Position numbers and translations under genes: made by a program
The notes under the pieces: generated by a model
Told to the model about the DNA's origin: nothing
The model's input: the letters and a program-made list of their open reading frames with translations, nothing else
Databases searched by the model: none
DNA from: JAEUHQ01 sp964538915
Lineage (GTDB): Bacteria; Planctomycetota; UBA1135; UBA2386
Length of the DNA: 64,000 bases
NCBI GenBank assembly: GCA_964538915.1
Contig: CAZIFB010000003.1
Coordinates: forward strand, 124,001 to 188,000
Direction: 5' to 3'
Part shown: positions 51,355 through 60,840 of the stretch, piece after piece
Numbering within the stretch: position 1 is the first letter of the stretch
How the letters are laid out: each line of letters begins with the position of its first letter

Positions 51355-52521
51355 TCACTTCTTCGCGAGCAGGTGGTTCACCGCGAGCCGGATGAACTCC
51401 GAGTCGGACGGCATGGACGCCAGCGCGACCTTGCCGTCCCGCCCGATCAGGATGGTCACCGGCACCGGCAACACCGCGTAGTCCGTGAACGTCGTCTCCG
51501 GCACGATCGCGACCGGGTAGTGGAGCTGCATGTTGGTGTGGTAGCTCTTCACGTGCTCCAGGTACTCCTCGGGCTTCATGCCCTGGATCCCCTTGCCGCC
51601 GAGATCGATCTGGGACGGGTCCGCGGGCAGGTAGCCGTGACCATAGGTCTTCGTGACTCCGACACAGACGAGCCCCTTGTCGAGGAGTTCGTCGCGCATC
51701 GTGTTCCAGACCAGCGTCTCACCGCGCGCCGAAGGGGCCCAGCTGGCCCAGAAGCCGATGAGGGTGATTTTGCCTTCGACCTTCGTGACGTCGATCGCGT
51801 CCCCGCCGATCCACGTAGTGGCTGCGAGCGCCGTCGCCGGCTTGCCCAGGATCTGCGCCCGACTCTTGGCGAGATCGGTCTCCGCTCGTCGCCCCGTCGC
51901 GGCAACCTCGCCGTACGTCGCTTTGGCGCCTTCGATGTCCCCGTCGAGCGCTTGCAGGTCGCCGAGGAACAACAGCAGGCTGGCCTTTTCGTGCGCATCC
52001 GCGGGATCGATCGCGGTGCGCAGCTGCGCCGCGGCGCCCTTCAGGTCGCCAAGACGGAACATCGCCATCGGAATGAACCGGCCCCGGATTCCGCGCGCGA
52101 AACGGCCCTTCGGGAAGAGCTCCAGCGACATGCGTCCCGCGGCGATGGCTTTCTGCAGTTCCTTGCCGCGCGCGACTCCGGCGAGGCCGTTCTCGAGCAA
52201 CTCTCCGTCGGCCTTCGGATCGAACTTGGACCAATCGCAGCCTGCGAACACCTCGACGAACGGATCCATCGGCGACTTCGAGCGCCGCACGGCTGCGTCC
52301 CGCTCCTTGTTGATCGCCTCTCGCTCGGGCCCCTTGGCCGCAGTGACCTTCTCCCGCAGCTCCGCCAGGTCGTTCAGGCCCTTCTTGCGCTGGTCGAGAA
52401 CAGCCTGGTAGGCGGCGCGGGCGGCCGCGATCGGGTCTGGGTTCTGGGCCGGCGCTCCCTCCTGGCCGAGGGCGACACCGACGAACGAGATCAAGCAGGA
52501 CAGTGCGATGGCGAGCTTCAT
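51355..52521 (-). CDS. TlpA-like protein lacking both redox cysteines
   Basis: ATG 52521 starts a signal peptide (MKLAIALSCLISFVGVALG). The 388-residue protein has the same layout as the TlpA-type protein at 8766: a helical N-terminal half (SRAQILGKPATALAATTWIG nearby) and a thioredoxin-fold domain. The CxxC site, expected at W-A-x-W-C-P-x-C, reads W-A262-P-S-A265-R in ASWAPSARGE, so both cysteines are alanine. The insert KTYGHGYLPADPSQID and the cis-proline region LPVPVTILIGRDG are kept. It is likely redox-inert and may be a structural or binding relative of TlpA. Divergent neighbours do not reveal a partner. Confidence 0.8.
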   Translation of the reverse strand: MKLAIALSCLISFVGVALGQEGAPAQNPDPIAAARAAYQAVLDQRKKGLNDLAELREKVTAAKGPEREAINKERDAAVRRSKSPMDPFVEVFAGCDWSKFDPKADGELLENGLAGVARGKELQKAIAAGRMSLELFPKGRFARGIRGRFIPMAMFRLGDLKGAAAQLRTAIDPADAHEKASLLLFLGDLQALDGDIEGAKATYGEVAATGRRAETDLAKSRAQILGKPATALAATTWIGGDAIDVTKVEGKITLIGFWASWAPSARGETLVWNTMRDELLDKGLVCVGVTKTYGHGYLPADPSQIDLGGKGIQGMKPEEYLEHVKSYHTNMQLHYPVAIVPETTFTDYAVLPVPVTILIGRDGKVALASMPSDSEFIRLAVNHLLAKK

Positions 52522-52570
52522 CCGAGGTTCCTTGCTGGGGCCGAGAGCGGCCACAGAACGGGCCGGGACG

Positions 52571-53200
52571 TTAGCGACTCCCGCGGAGTCCGTCGACCTG
52601 CACGATCCGATCCTCCTCCGCGATCCAGGCCGTCAGCGCACCACCGTACACACACCCGGTGTCGAGGCCGACACACCGAGGTCGGACGACGAGGCCGCGT
52701 CTGGCCCAGTGCCCGAAGACGACCCGCTTCGTGCCGCTGTAGAAGTCGTCCCATGGGCGGAACGGCGGCCCAGGCGGTGGCCAGTCGGAGTCCGGCCGCG
52801 TGCCGGCGGCATCGCAGTAGCGGACGTTGACCGCGTAGTCGATGTCGGCCACGGGCAAGGCACGAAGGTGGTCTTCGGTCCAGCGCGGATGCAGGCCCGC
52901 GTGGATGACGACGAGGTCGTCGAAGACCCGGACGATCGGCTGGGCCTCGAGCCACCCGCGATGCCGCGGCGCCCTTGGCTTGGGCTTGCCGAGCCAGTGC
53001 AGGTCGTGGTTGCCGAGCACCGGTTCCGCGCCGACTTCGATCAGCAGGTCGAGAGTGCCTTCGGAGTCCGGGCCCTTGTTGACCATGTCGCCGACGGGCA
53101 TCAGCCGGTCCTGTCCCGCGACGAACGCGACCGCGCGCAGCAGTCGTTCGAGCGGTTCGCGGCATCCCTGGATGTCGCCGACGAAGATGCGGCGCGTCAC
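52571..53200 (-). CDS. ApaH/Ap4A-hydrolase-like calcineurin-type phosphoesterase
   Basis: I chose GTG 53200 because the upstream in-frame extension is an arginine-rich low-complexity stretch. The 209-residue protein has the calcineurin motifs: GDIQGC (8-13), GDMVNKGPDS (about 39), GNHD (about 63) and later GHWA. These are characteristic of the ApaH group, which cleaves diadenosine tetraphosphate symmetrically to ADP; the standard protein is about 280 residues, so this is shortened at the C-terminus. Metal ligands from all five motifs are present except that the third His motif is hard to place by eye (VVIHAGLHPRW). Divergent from murJ, 84 bp between starts. Confidence 0.78.
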   Translation of the reverse strand: MTRRIFVGDIQGCREPLERLLRAVAFVAGQDRLMPVGDMVNKGPDSEGTLDLLIEVGAEPVLGNHDLHWLGKPKPRAPRHRGWLEAQPIVRVFDDLVVIHAGLHPRWTEDHLRALPVADIDYAVNVRYCDAAGTRPDSDWPPPGPPFRPWDDFYSGTKRVVFGHWARRGLVVRPRCVGLDTGCVYGGALTAWIAEEDRIVQVDGLRGSR

Positions 53201-53284
53201 GGCGCGGTCGCCGCGAGCGCGGCGCCTCCGTCGAACGCGCGCCGGAGGTGACCGGCGAGATTGGGCACACGTCGCTTGCGGGGC

Positions 53285-54928
53285 ATGTCGCGACCGGCAT
53301 TGTTCCGCCTCTTCGCCACCGCTCAACGCCGAGCCCTCGCTTCCGTCGCGCCGCCCGTCATGCCACGCCTGCTCCGCGCCGCCGGTTCCATCTCGGCCTT
53401 CACGCTGCTCTCGCGCATCCTCGGCCTCTACCGCGATCGCCTGATGGCGCAGACCCTGGGCGCCGGCTGGGTCCAGGGCACGTTCCTGCTCGCGTGGACG
53501 CTGCCGAACCTGATGCGGCGCCTGCTCGGCGAAGGCGCTCTCTCCGCGGCCCTGGTCCCGGCCTACGCGAAGGCGCTGCGAAGCGCCGATCCGACGGAGG
53601 CGAAGCGCCTGCTCGCCGAGGTCTCGGGCGCCGTGATCACGCTGCTCGCGCCTCTTTGTGCAGCGGTCGCTGCGATCAGTCTCGTACTTCCGGCCGAGTG
53701 GCTGCCGGCACCGGAAGGGGGCGTCGAGGCGATGCGGCTCCTGCTCGCACTGAACGCCGTGCTGTTCTCGTACGCGCTACCGGTCTGCCTGACCGCGGTT
53801 TTCAGCGGAGCGCTGAACACCGTCGGGGTCTTCGGTCTGCCGGCCGCGGTGCCGATCGTGCTGAACGCGTTCTGGATCGCGGCGATGCTGCTCGCGAAGC
53901 CGCTCGGCATCACCGTGGACACCGAGATCGCGACGTTCGCCGCGTGGTGCCTCGCGATCGGCGGCGCGGCCCAGCTGCTGCTCGTCGTCATCCCTCTCCG
54001 AGCTCGCGGAGACCTGTTGCGGCCGCGTCTCGGCTTCCCGGCGCGCGGCACGGCCGCACGCGGTGTCTTCCTGACGATGGGCCCGATGGTCGTGGGCATG
54101 TCGCTGAACCAGGTCAGCAGCCTGGTCGACCAGCTCATGGCCTACTTCCTCGTGGCGCCGGGAGCGGTCACCTACATCTACCTCGCGAACCGGCTCCTCC
54201 TGTTCCCGCACGCGTTGACGGCGATGTCCGTCGCGGTGGCGGTGTTCCCGAAGCTCGCGCACGAGGCGAACGACTTCAGCCGCGAGGCGATGCGGCGAAC
54301 GCTCGACCTCGCCGCCGCGGCGACCATCCTGGTCACGCTGCCTGCGACATGCGGGCTGATCGTGCTCGCGGAAGACGTCGTGCGTGTCCTGTTCGAGGGC
54401 GGCAGGTTCACCGATGCGGACGTGTGGCCGACCATGCTGACGTCGTCGTGCCTCGTCGGCGGCCTGCCGTTCCTCGGACTCGCACAGCTCTATGCACGAG
54501 CCTTCTACGCAGTCGACGACGCGAAGACGCCGGCGCGCCTCGCCGCATGGCTCGTGCTCGCGAATGCCATCGTCAACCTGCTGCTGATCCTGACCACCGA
54601 CCTCGGCACCGCGGCACTCGCGCTGTCGAGCAGCCTGTCGTCACTGGCCAACGCAACGGTGCTCGCGCGTCGCTTCCATCGTCACGCGCCCCCGAGCCGC
54701 GATCTGCGCGGCGCCTGGCTGCGGACGAGCCTCGCGACCGCGGCGATGTGCACCGCACTGCCCTTCCTGAAGCTCGTGCCGAAGGACGCTTCGCTCGGCG
54801 CGCGGGCTCTCGGCAACGTCGCGTTCCCGATCGCGGTCGGCATCGTGATCTACCTGGTCGCGCACATGCTGCTGAAGTCTCCCGAGTTGGCGGCACTCCG
54901 CCGGAAGCGGCAGCCGCCGCCGAGCTGA
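53285..54928 (+). CDS. murJ: Lipid II flippase MurJ (MviN family)
   Basis: A 547-residue polytopic protein. The start at 53285 is likely; ATG 53360 (MPRLLRAAG) is an alternative closer to the family N-terminus. It has the family opening SISAFTLLSRILGLYRDRLMA, FLLAWTLPNLMRRLLGEGAL, and about 14 hydrophobic segments, with the conserved QLMAYFLVAPGAVTYIYLAN and FYAVDDAKTPARLA phrases. MurJ flips lipid II for peptidoglycan synthesis. Its presence agrees with peptidoglycan being made in this lineage. Divergent from the ApaH-like gene. Confidence 0.93.
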   Translation: MSRPALFRLFATAQRRALASVAPPVMPRLLRAAGSISAFTLLSRILGLYRDRLMAQTLGAGWVQGTFLLAWTLPNLMRRLLGEGALSAALVPAYAKALRSADPTEAKRLLAEVSGAVITLLAPLCAAVAAISLVLPAEWLPAPEGGVEAMRLLLALNAVLFSYALPVCLTAVFSGALNTVGVFGLPAAVPIVLNAFWIAAMLLAKPLGITVDTEIATFAAWCLAIGGAAQLLLVVIPLRARGDLLRPRLGFPARGTAARGVFLTMGPMVVGMSLNQVSSLVDQLMAYFLVAPGAVTYIYLANRLLLFPHALTAMSVAVAVFPKLAHEANDFSREAMRRTLDLAAAATILVTLPATCGLIVLAEDVVRVLFEGGRFTDADVWPTMLTSSCLVGGLPFLGLAQLYARAFYAVDDAKTPARLAAWLVLANAIVNLLLILTTDLGTAALALSSSLSSLANATVLARRFHRHAPPSRDLRGAWLRTSLATAAMCTALPFLKLVPKDASLGARALGNVAFPIAVGIVIYLVAHMLLKSPELAALRRKRQPPPS

Positions 54929-54945
54929 CGCACGCCGCGGCGCGA

Positions 54946-55422
54946 CTACTCGATGCGCTCGAACTCCAGCGAGTTCTGCGCATCCTGGTGCAGACGCAGC
55001 GTGCCGCGCTCGACCACCACGCGGCGCGTCTCCTGAGTCCCTGGCTTCTCGACGTGCACGTCGCCGTCGCCGTCGTTGAACCAGCCGAGCCGGACCTCTG
55101 TCTCGAGCGAGTCGCCCTTCTGCGTCCACGTACGAACGCCCGCGCGCACCAGCGGGCGATCTGGCGCAGCGCCGGGCCCCTCGAAGCACACGACCATGTG
55201 ATGCTGCGTCAGCACCAGGTAACCGCGCGCAGGTCGCGGGTCGACCTGTCCGGCCACGATCCGCCGGCGCAACTCGAACACGCCTTCGTACGGGTGCCGC
55301 GCGGGCAGCCCGGGAACTGCCTTCGGCGCAGCGGCCACGGGCTTCGGCGGCTGCGGATCCTGGACGGCCGCGGCGAACGCGGCGCCGAGCACCAGCACCG
55401 CACCGGAGAAGATGACGTTCAT
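54946..55422 (-). CDS. Small secreted beta-rich protein of unknown function
   Basis: A 158-residue protein with a signal peptide (MNVIFSGAVLVLGAAFAAA). The mature part contains antiparallel strands (YEGVFELRRRIVAGQVDPRP, RGYLVLTQHHMVVCFEGPGA, LETEVRLGWFNDGDGDVHVE) suggesting a small lipocalin-like or barrel fold. No catalytic motif visible. It starts 11 nt downstream of the carboxypeptidase-regulatory gene on the same strand and is probably cotranscribed with it. Convergent with murJ, 17 nt apart. Confidence 0.6.
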   Translation of the reverse strand: MNVIFSGAVLVLGAAFAAAVQDPQPPKPVAAAPKAVPGLPARHPYEGVFELRRRIVAGQVDPRPARGYLVLTQHHMVVCFEGPGAAPDRPLVRAGVRTWTQKGDSLETEVRLGWFNDGDGDVHVEKPGTQETRRVVVERGTLRLHQDAQNSLEFERIE

Positions 55423-55432
55423 GGGGAGGTCC

Positions 55433-56656
55433 TCATTCGACGGCGATGACGACGTTCGCGATCGCCTTGCCCGGCTCGAGGTCGACGCGCCGGCGCCCCG
55501 ATCGCACCTGCGGGCGGCGCTTCGGCACACGGATGTCCTGCTGCGCGCGGATCTCCGTCGCGCCTGGGAGGAGCCCCGCCAGCTCGAACTCGCCGCGCGA
55601 GTCCGTTCGCACCGCGTGGTCCTCACCGCAGTAGACGAGTGCTTCCGCGATCGGCGTCCTGGTCGCCGCGTCGACCACTTGACCGCGGACGGCGGCGCCG
55701 ATCACGACGTCGATGACGACGGAGTCTCCGCTCGCGCGCGCGAGCGCGTGCGCCATCGTCGGCGGCAGGCCGTGCACGAGCAGTCGCGGCTGCGTGTCCA
55801 CCGGCACGTGATCGAGCCGGAACGAACCGTCCGCAGTGAGCTGCGCCTGCACGCCCGGCAGGCCGCGCGCGAGCACGTACAGGGTCGTCGGATCGATGCC
55901 CGCGGGCAGCCGGACGCGACCCTGGGAGACGCGTGACCGCACCAGCGGCACGACGGTGTCGCCCTCGCCGCCTTCGCGTCCGACCGGGCGATGCGCGATC
56001 GCGAAACCCGGCGCCAGGACGCGGAAGCCGAGCCCGTCGAGAGCGATGTCGATGCCGTCGATGGCGAACCGGCCATCTGCATCCGTGCGCGCGGTCCCGA
56101 GCACGATGCCGTGTTCGCCGCCTCCCATCACGAGGACCTCGGCGCCCGCGATCGGCTCCTGCGCAGCACACCTCCATCCGAAGCACCAGCTCGCGATGGG
56201 CTCGACGACCCGGCCGCGCAGCGTGCCCGGCGCCCGTAGTTCGACCCGCACCGACTCCCCGAGTCGGACCGCGCGGAAGCCCGTGCCCGATCCCGAAGCC
56301 CGGTAGCAGACCACTGCATTGCCGGGCACCAGTTCGCTTCCGACCGTTGCGCTGGCGCCTTTCGCCGAGAACCGGCCGATGGGCCGCGGCGGCGAGGGGG
56401 ACGCGAACGCGAGGCGATCGGGAAAGAAGGTCAGTTCGAGGTCCGGCGAAGCGACGCTGCCGCCTGCGAACGTGATGGTCGTCCGCCCCGACTCGATCCA
56501 GTCCAGGACGAACCAGACGAGGCCTGCGCACGCCGCGATCGCGACGATCCCGAGCGCGATGCCGAACCTCGGCGACGACTCGCGCGAACGTGCATGTTGC
56601 GTTCGCTCGATGCTCGTCCGATCTCGGGTTCGCGGCGCCGCCACGGACAAGACCAT
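55433..56656 (-). CDS. Membrane-anchored carboxypeptidase-regulatory-domain protein
   Basis: A 407-residue protein with one hydrophobic span near 32-52 (FGIALGIVAIAACAGLVWFV). The exported part has strand-turn-strand units of the carboxypeptidase D regulatory-like fold (APGTLRGRVVEPIASWCFGW; VIGAAVRGQVVDAATRTPIA, EALVYCGEDHAVRTDSRGEF). Such domains are compact beta-sandwiches, often on surface proteins. The gene is divergent from sixA (58 bp between starts) and upstream of a small secreted gene on the same strand. Role unknown. Confidence 0.72.
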   Translation of the reverse strand: MVLSVAAPRTRDRTSIERTQHARSRESSPRFGIALGIVAIAACAGLVWFVLDWIESGRTTITFAGGSVASPDLELTFFPDRLAFASPSPPRPIGRFSAKGASATVGSELVPGNAVVCYRASGSGTGFRAVRLGESVRVELRAPGTLRGRVVEPIASWCFGWRCAAQEPIAGAEVLVMGGGEHGIVLGTARTDADGRFAIDGIDIALDGLGFRVLAPGFAIAHRPVGREGGEGDTVVPLVRSRVSQGRVRLPAGIDPTTLYVLARGLPGVQAQLTADGSFRLDHVPVDTQPRLLVHGLPPTMAHALARASGDSVVIDVVIGAAVRGQVVDAATRTPIAEALVYCGEDHAVRTDSRGEFELAGLLPGATEIRAQQDIRVPKRRPQVRSGRRRVDLEPGKAIANVVIAVE

Positions 56657-56714
56657 ACCGACGCGGCCTTCGCCGTGCTGGAATGCGGGGAATGCCGCTC
56701 ACCAGGACTCCGCC

Positions 56715-57212
56715 ATGCTGATCCACCTCCTTCGCCACGGCATCGCCGAGGATCCCGGCCCCGGAATGCGTGATGAAGAGCGCGCGCTCACCGACGAGGG
56801 CAAACGGCGCATCCGCCGCGCGGTGCCGGCATGGAGCAAGGTGGTGGACACGCCGGACATCGTGTTCACGAGCCCGCTGCGCCGCGCTCGCGAAACCGCG
56901 GCGGTGTTCGCGGAGGCCGTCGGGTTCCTCGGCGACCTGCGCGTCGAGGACGCGCTCGTTCCCGACGCGCCGCCTTCGCTCGCGGCGAGCTTGCTCGAAG
57001 CGGAGGCACTGTCGGGGTGCAAGAGTCTGGCGCTCGTCGGTCACGAGCCGCACCTCGGGTACCTGCTGGGCCTCGTCCTGACCGGTCACCCACGCCAGCC
57101 GATCCCGTTCAAGAAGGGCATGCTCGTCTGCGTCGAGACCGAGTCGTGCGCGAGTCTCGTGGCACGACTCAAGTTCGCCCTGCCGCAGCGCACCGCGGGC
57201 GACCTCGGCTGA
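56715..57212 (+). CDS. sixA: SixA-type phosphohistidine phosphatase
   Basis: The ATG at 56715 (MLIHLLRHGIAED) gives 165 residues, the usual SixA length. The histidine-phosphatase motif RHG has the nucleophile H8; a second catalytic region SPLRRARETA and a late GHEP motif (LVGHEPHLGY) complete the active site. SixA removes phosphate from histidine residues, for example on HPt domains or phosphotransferase proteins. No histidine kinase or PTS gene is in the window, so its partner is elsewhere. Convergent with the large surface gene, 10 nt apart. Confidence 0.9.
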   Translation: MLIHLLRHGIAEDPGPGMRDEERALTDEGKRRIRRAVPAWSKVVDTPDIVFTSPLRRARETAAVFAEAVGFLGDLRVEDALVPDAPPSLAASLLEAEALSGCKSLALVGHEPHLGYLLGLVLTGHPRQPIPFKKGMLVCVETESCASLVARLKFALPQRTAGDLG

Positions 57213-57222
57213 CCGCGGGCGA

Positions 57223-60210
57223 TCACTTCACGGCGGCGCCGGGTCGCAGCAGCACGTCGCGCACTCCGCCCTTCGGCACCTCGATGTCGGGGCCGAGGTA
57301 CTCCTGGCGCGAGTCGCCGAAGCCGACCTGGAACCGGACCCGGTACGTGCCGGCGTCGATGTGATCCTCCTGGAACTCGCCGCTCTCCACGTTGGCACTC
57401 GTACCGGCGACGTGTTCGCCGCGATCGCCGGGCGGTGTGTCCGACTTGATCCGCGCGAACCCGACCCAGATCCAGCGCGCCTTCTTGCCGAATGCGCCGA
57501 TGTCGACCCGGCCCTTCACGACGGCGACCGGCTCGAGCTGGATGCGCAGTCCGTCGTTCGGCGAGCCTCCGGTGACCGTGACGGCGACGAGCTTCCCCCG
57601 CACCGGGTTGTCGCGGTCGCGCAGATCCTGTGCGGTCAGGGCCCACGAACCCTCGGGAACCTGTGCGAGCCGGAAGCGGCCTTCCGCATCGGTCGATGCG
57701 CTGAGCCAGCAGCGCCCCTCCTCCGAGTTCGCGCTCTTCAAGACACCCTGCGCCTCGACGTTGATGCCCGCCGCCGCGCGACCGTCCGGAAGGAGGCACA
57801 CGCCGCTCATCGACGACGTCACGATGTCGACCGCGAGCTCCTTCGCTTCTCCCTGTTTCAGCTCGACGTTCGAGTGCCAGAGCATGCGGGAGCCGCCGCC
57901 CATGCCGAACGCGGTCTCGACGGAGCTCTCGACGCTCATCGACAACCGGCCCGCTGCGACGGTGCCGAGATCGAAGCGACCTCGTTCGTCGACGCGCGCC
58001 GCGAACCGCCGCGAGTTGCCCCACGCACTGACGACGCAGCCGACACCCGGTCGGCCGTCGACCATCACCGCGCCCGCGACGGTGGCGGTGGGGCCGTCGA
58101 TCGGCTTCTCGCCGGCCTCGATGTGCACGGTCGACTCCTGGCCCACCCGGATGTCGACCTGGACTTCCTCGCGCTCGCGCCACAGCGACAGCTCCTGCAC
58201 CATGCCGAGCACGCCGCCGGGCGAACGCAGCGCCTCGAGGGACTTGATCGCGACGAGTTCGTACGAGCCCGGCTGCAGTGCCGCCACGAAGAACGTCCCG
58301 TCGACGCCCGGCGTGAGCATGTTCGGCAGGGTCTCCGTCGCTCCGCGCGACTCGCTGCCGCGACGTCGAATCATGCCGATCGAGAACCTCCCGGGCGGCG
58401 GCACCTGCCCGTTCTCGGTGACGACACCGCGCAGGGATCCGGGAGTCTGCATGACCAGCACGACTTCCTCTCCGAGCTTCACCTCGCCGTGCACCGCGCC
58501 CCACTTCGGATGCTCTGCCGTCACGCGCAGCGATTCCCCGCGGAGTCTGTCGATGCGCAGGCGGCCGTCGTCGCCCGTGAAGCCGCACGCGACCGGCATG
58601 TCCTGCAACCGCTGGCCTCCACGCGGCGACCCGAACACCCGCGCGTTGCGGACCGGCCGATCCTGATCGGTGACGACCCGGACATTGAACAACTGCGGTT
58701 CGGTCAGCTGCAGCGCGACGCTCGTGTCGGCGTCGAGGATCTCGAACCCGACGAACGACATCGCGAGGCCCGGCGCATCGGCGAGCAGCACGTACGGACC
58801 CGCGCCGAGGTTCTCGATGCGGAACGCACCGTCGGCGACGGGACGCAACCGTTCGCGCAGGTCGATCGGCGCCGAGAATCCGAGCAGGTGCATCTCCGTG
58901 GCGCCCTGGCCCGGCCGGCCCGGCAGTACGCGCAGCCGCGGCTCCTTGACCGGCTGTCCGTCGGGCAGCGTCACCCGGACGTCGACCGCGAACGTGCTCG
59001 GCAGCACGACGACGACGTCGCCCGCGATCGCCTGCGGCTGCGCGAGCGCCCACGCATGGCCCCTGCCGCGGCGCGCCGCGACCGTGACCTTGCCGGGCAC
59101 GAAGCCCGTTCCCTCGAAGCGGCCCTCGGCGTCGGTCGGGGCGAGACGCTGTGCCAGATCGACCGGCGCGATCGTGATCGTCGACCCTGCGAACACCTCG
59201 GCGCCGGCCACCGGCTTGCCCTTGGCGTCCACGACGCGCCCGGTGAGCTCTTCACCGCGCCGCAGCTTGATGCGGCCGACGTCCTTCGTCTGGCCGGCGC
59301 GGATCTGGAGACCCGGCTTCACGTCGGAGAGGAAGTCGCGCTGCGTCGTCGCCAGCATGTTGTTGCCGGGTACGACGCCGACGAGCCGGAAGGCGCCGTC
59401 CGAGCCGCTGCGAGTCGTCGGGATCGGCAAGTCCTCGAACGCCGTCTTCACCCACTTCGGCATCTCGACGACGCGCCACGGCGAGTTCTGCTCGCGCACC
59501 AGGAGTGCACCCTCCGGATCGAAGCGCTCGACGGGGAAGAAGCTCGCGAGGCTGCCGGGCAGGTCGGCGGCGCGCACGAGCGCGCCAGCCAGCGGCTCAC
59601 CCTCTTCGTCGACGACGGAGCCGACGATGACACCGGCGTTCGGCAGCACGATGTCGCCGAGATCGATGACCTCGCCGGGCGACGGCGAACGCGAGAGGAA
59701 CTGGTGCGTCGGCGCATCGGTGCCGATGCCCGCGAACAGTACGTAGAAGGCGCGCGGCCAGACGCCGCTGAACTCGAAGCGGCCGTCGTCGCCCGTCTTC
59801 GTCTCGCCCGCGACGTAGCGCGGTGCGTAGGTCGACTCCTCCGCGAAGAGGTCCACGCCCTCGGGCAGCACCGAATCGAAGGCGCCGCGATAGAGCCGCA
59901 CGCCGCACCCGGCGACCGGCGCCTTCGTGTGATCGACGACGCGGCCCTTCCATCCCGTGAGCGAAGCGAGGATCTCGGGATCGTCGCGCCACCCGGCGGG
60001 CTGCATGGAGACGGCGACCCGTTCGGACGCGCGGCCCGACGATTCCTGTGGCCCCGCGTTGGCGGTCGTCACGGGATCCGGGTCGACCGGCGTCTCTGCA
60101 GGCGGCCGGCCGACCGGCGGCGGCGCCGGATCACCATGCGTGAACCACCAGACGGCCCCCAGGACCGCCGCGAGCACGAGGACCAGCACGAAGACGAACG
60201 AACGCTGCAT
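57223..60210 (-). CDS. Large exported protein of about eight carboxypeptidase-regulatory-like domains
   Basis: A 995-residue protein with an N-terminal anchor or signal (SFVFVLVLVLAAVLGAVWWF) and a Pro-rich linker. The remainder is tandem regulatory-like beta-sandwiches, each opening with a G-x-V-x-D-x-x-G-x-P-V-x-G-A phrase, for example GWKGRVVDHTKAPVAGCGVR (about 75), IVGSVVDEEGEPLAGALVRA (about 193), LTGRVVDAKGKPVAGAEVFA (about 320) and MSGVCLLPDGRAAAGINVEA (about 805). These are fold repeats, not identical copies. Likely a long rod or adhesive surface protein; its ligand is unknown. Confidence 0.78.
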   Translation of the reverse strand: MQRSFVFVLVLVLAAVLGAVWWFTHGDPAPPPVGRPPAETPVDPDPVTTANAGPQESSGRASERVAVSMQPAGWRDDPEILASLTGWKGRVVDHTKAPVAGCGVRLYRGAFDSVLPEGVDLFAEESTYAPRYVAGETKTGDDGRFEFSGVWPRAFYVLFAGIGTDAPTHQFLSRSPSPGEVIDLGDIVLPNAGVIVGSVVDEEGEPLAGALVRAADLPGSLASFFPVERFDPEGALLVREQNSPWRVVEMPKWVKTAFEDLPIPTTRSGSDGAFRLVGVVPGNNMLATTQRDFLSDVKPGLQIRAGQTKDVGRIKLRRGEELTGRVVDAKGKPVAGAEVFAGSTITIAPVDLAQRLAPTDAEGRFEGTGFVPGKVTVAARRGRGHAWALAQPQAIAGDVVVVLPSTFAVDVRVTLPDGQPVKEPRLRVLPGRPGQGATEMHLLGFSAPIDLRERLRPVADGAFRIENLGAGPYVLLADAPGLAMSFVGFEILDADTSVALQLTEPQLFNVRVVTDQDRPVRNARVFGSPRGGQRLQDMPVACGFTGDDGRLRIDRLRGESLRVTAEHPKWGAVHGEVKLGEEVVLVMQTPGSLRGVVTENGQVPPPGRFSIGMIRRRGSESRGATETLPNMLTPGVDGTFFVAALQPGSYELVAIKSLEALRSPGGVLGMVQELSLWREREEVQVDIRVGQESTVHIEAGEKPIDGPTATVAGAVMVDGRPGVGCVVSAWGNSRRFAARVDERGRFDLGTVAAGRLSMSVESSVETAFGMGGGSRMLWHSNVELKQGEAKELAVDIVTSSMSGVCLLPDGRAAAGINVEAQGVLKSANSEEGRCWLSASTDAEGRFRLAQVPEGSWALTAQDLRDRDNPVRGKLVAVTVTGGSPNDGLRIQLEPVAVVKGRVDIGAFGKKARWIWVGFARIKSDTPPGDRGEHVAGTSANVESGEFQEDHIDAGTYRVRFQVGFGDSRQEYLGPDIEVPKGGVRDVLLRPGAAVK

Positions 60211-60282
60211 CGAGGACTCCGCCGACGAGAGGGCCCGTTGTAGCCGAACCCGCGCGATCGTCTGCCGGCTACCTCGACCCTT

Positions 60283-60840
60283 TCACGGTCGGGTCCGACT
60301 GCCTCGGGCTCGCCAAAAGGCGATCGTCGCGAGCACGATGGCGTGGTCGATCTCGCCGGTCTGCAGCAAGCCGTCCAGCTCGGCGAGCGGCTTCGTGACG
60401 ACCTCGATGTCCTCTCCCGGATCCATGGCCAGGTCCCCCACCCGACGGCAGCCGGTCGCGAGGTAGCTGTGGCAGCGGTTCGTCATCATCGACGGGTTCG
60501 GCGACATCACTCCGAGCAGGCCGATGTGTTCGGCTTCGTAGCCGGTCTCCTCGCGCAGCTCGCGCCGCGCCGCCTGCAGCGGATCGGTCTCGTGCGGATC
60601 GATCAGGCCGCCCGGAATCTCGAGCGAGACCTTCTCGGTGCCGTGGCGGTACTGCCGGATCATCACGAGCTGTTCGTCCGTCGTGAGGGCCAGGACGTTC
60701 ACCCAGTCCGGCGTGTCGATCAGGAAGAAGCCGATGTCCGCACCGGTCCGCGGCGAGCGACGGCGCGACTTGCGGACGTGGAAGACCTTGTAGTGGGTGA
60801 GCGTCTCGTCGCCGAGTCGCTGCCAGTCGTGGATCGTCAT
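60283..60840 (-). CDS. NUDIX hydrolase, ADP-ribose pyrophosphatase-like
   Basis: A 185-residue protein. The NUDIX box G-x5-E-x7-R-E-x-x-E-E-x-G is intact as GLIDPHETDPLQAARRELREETG. The N-terminal residues (YKVFHVRKSRRRSPRTG, VNVLALTTDEQLVMIRQYRH) resemble the ADP-ribose/NADH pyrophosphatase subgroup. It should hydrolyse nucleoside diphosphate derivatives. The ATG at 60840 overlaps the TGA of the upstream surface gene by 4 nt, so translation is coupled to it. Confidence 0.9.
   Translation of the reverse strand: MTIHDWQRLGDETLTHYKVFHVRKSRRRSPRTGADIGFFLIDTPDWVNVLALTTDEQLVMIRQYRHGTEKVSLEIPGGLIDPHETDPLQAARRELREETGYEAEHIGLLGVMSPNPSMMTNRCHSYLATGCRRVGDLAMDPGEDIEVVTKPLAELDGLLQTGEIDHAIVLATIAFWRARGSRTRP

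Noticed and set aside
57361..60243. A 960-codon open frame on the + strand opposite the surface protein at 57223-60210
   Set aside because: GC-rich coding regions commonly leave long antisense frames open. The + strand translation is arginine/histidine-rich without motifs, whereas the minus strand shows a signal peptide and repeated domain phrases.
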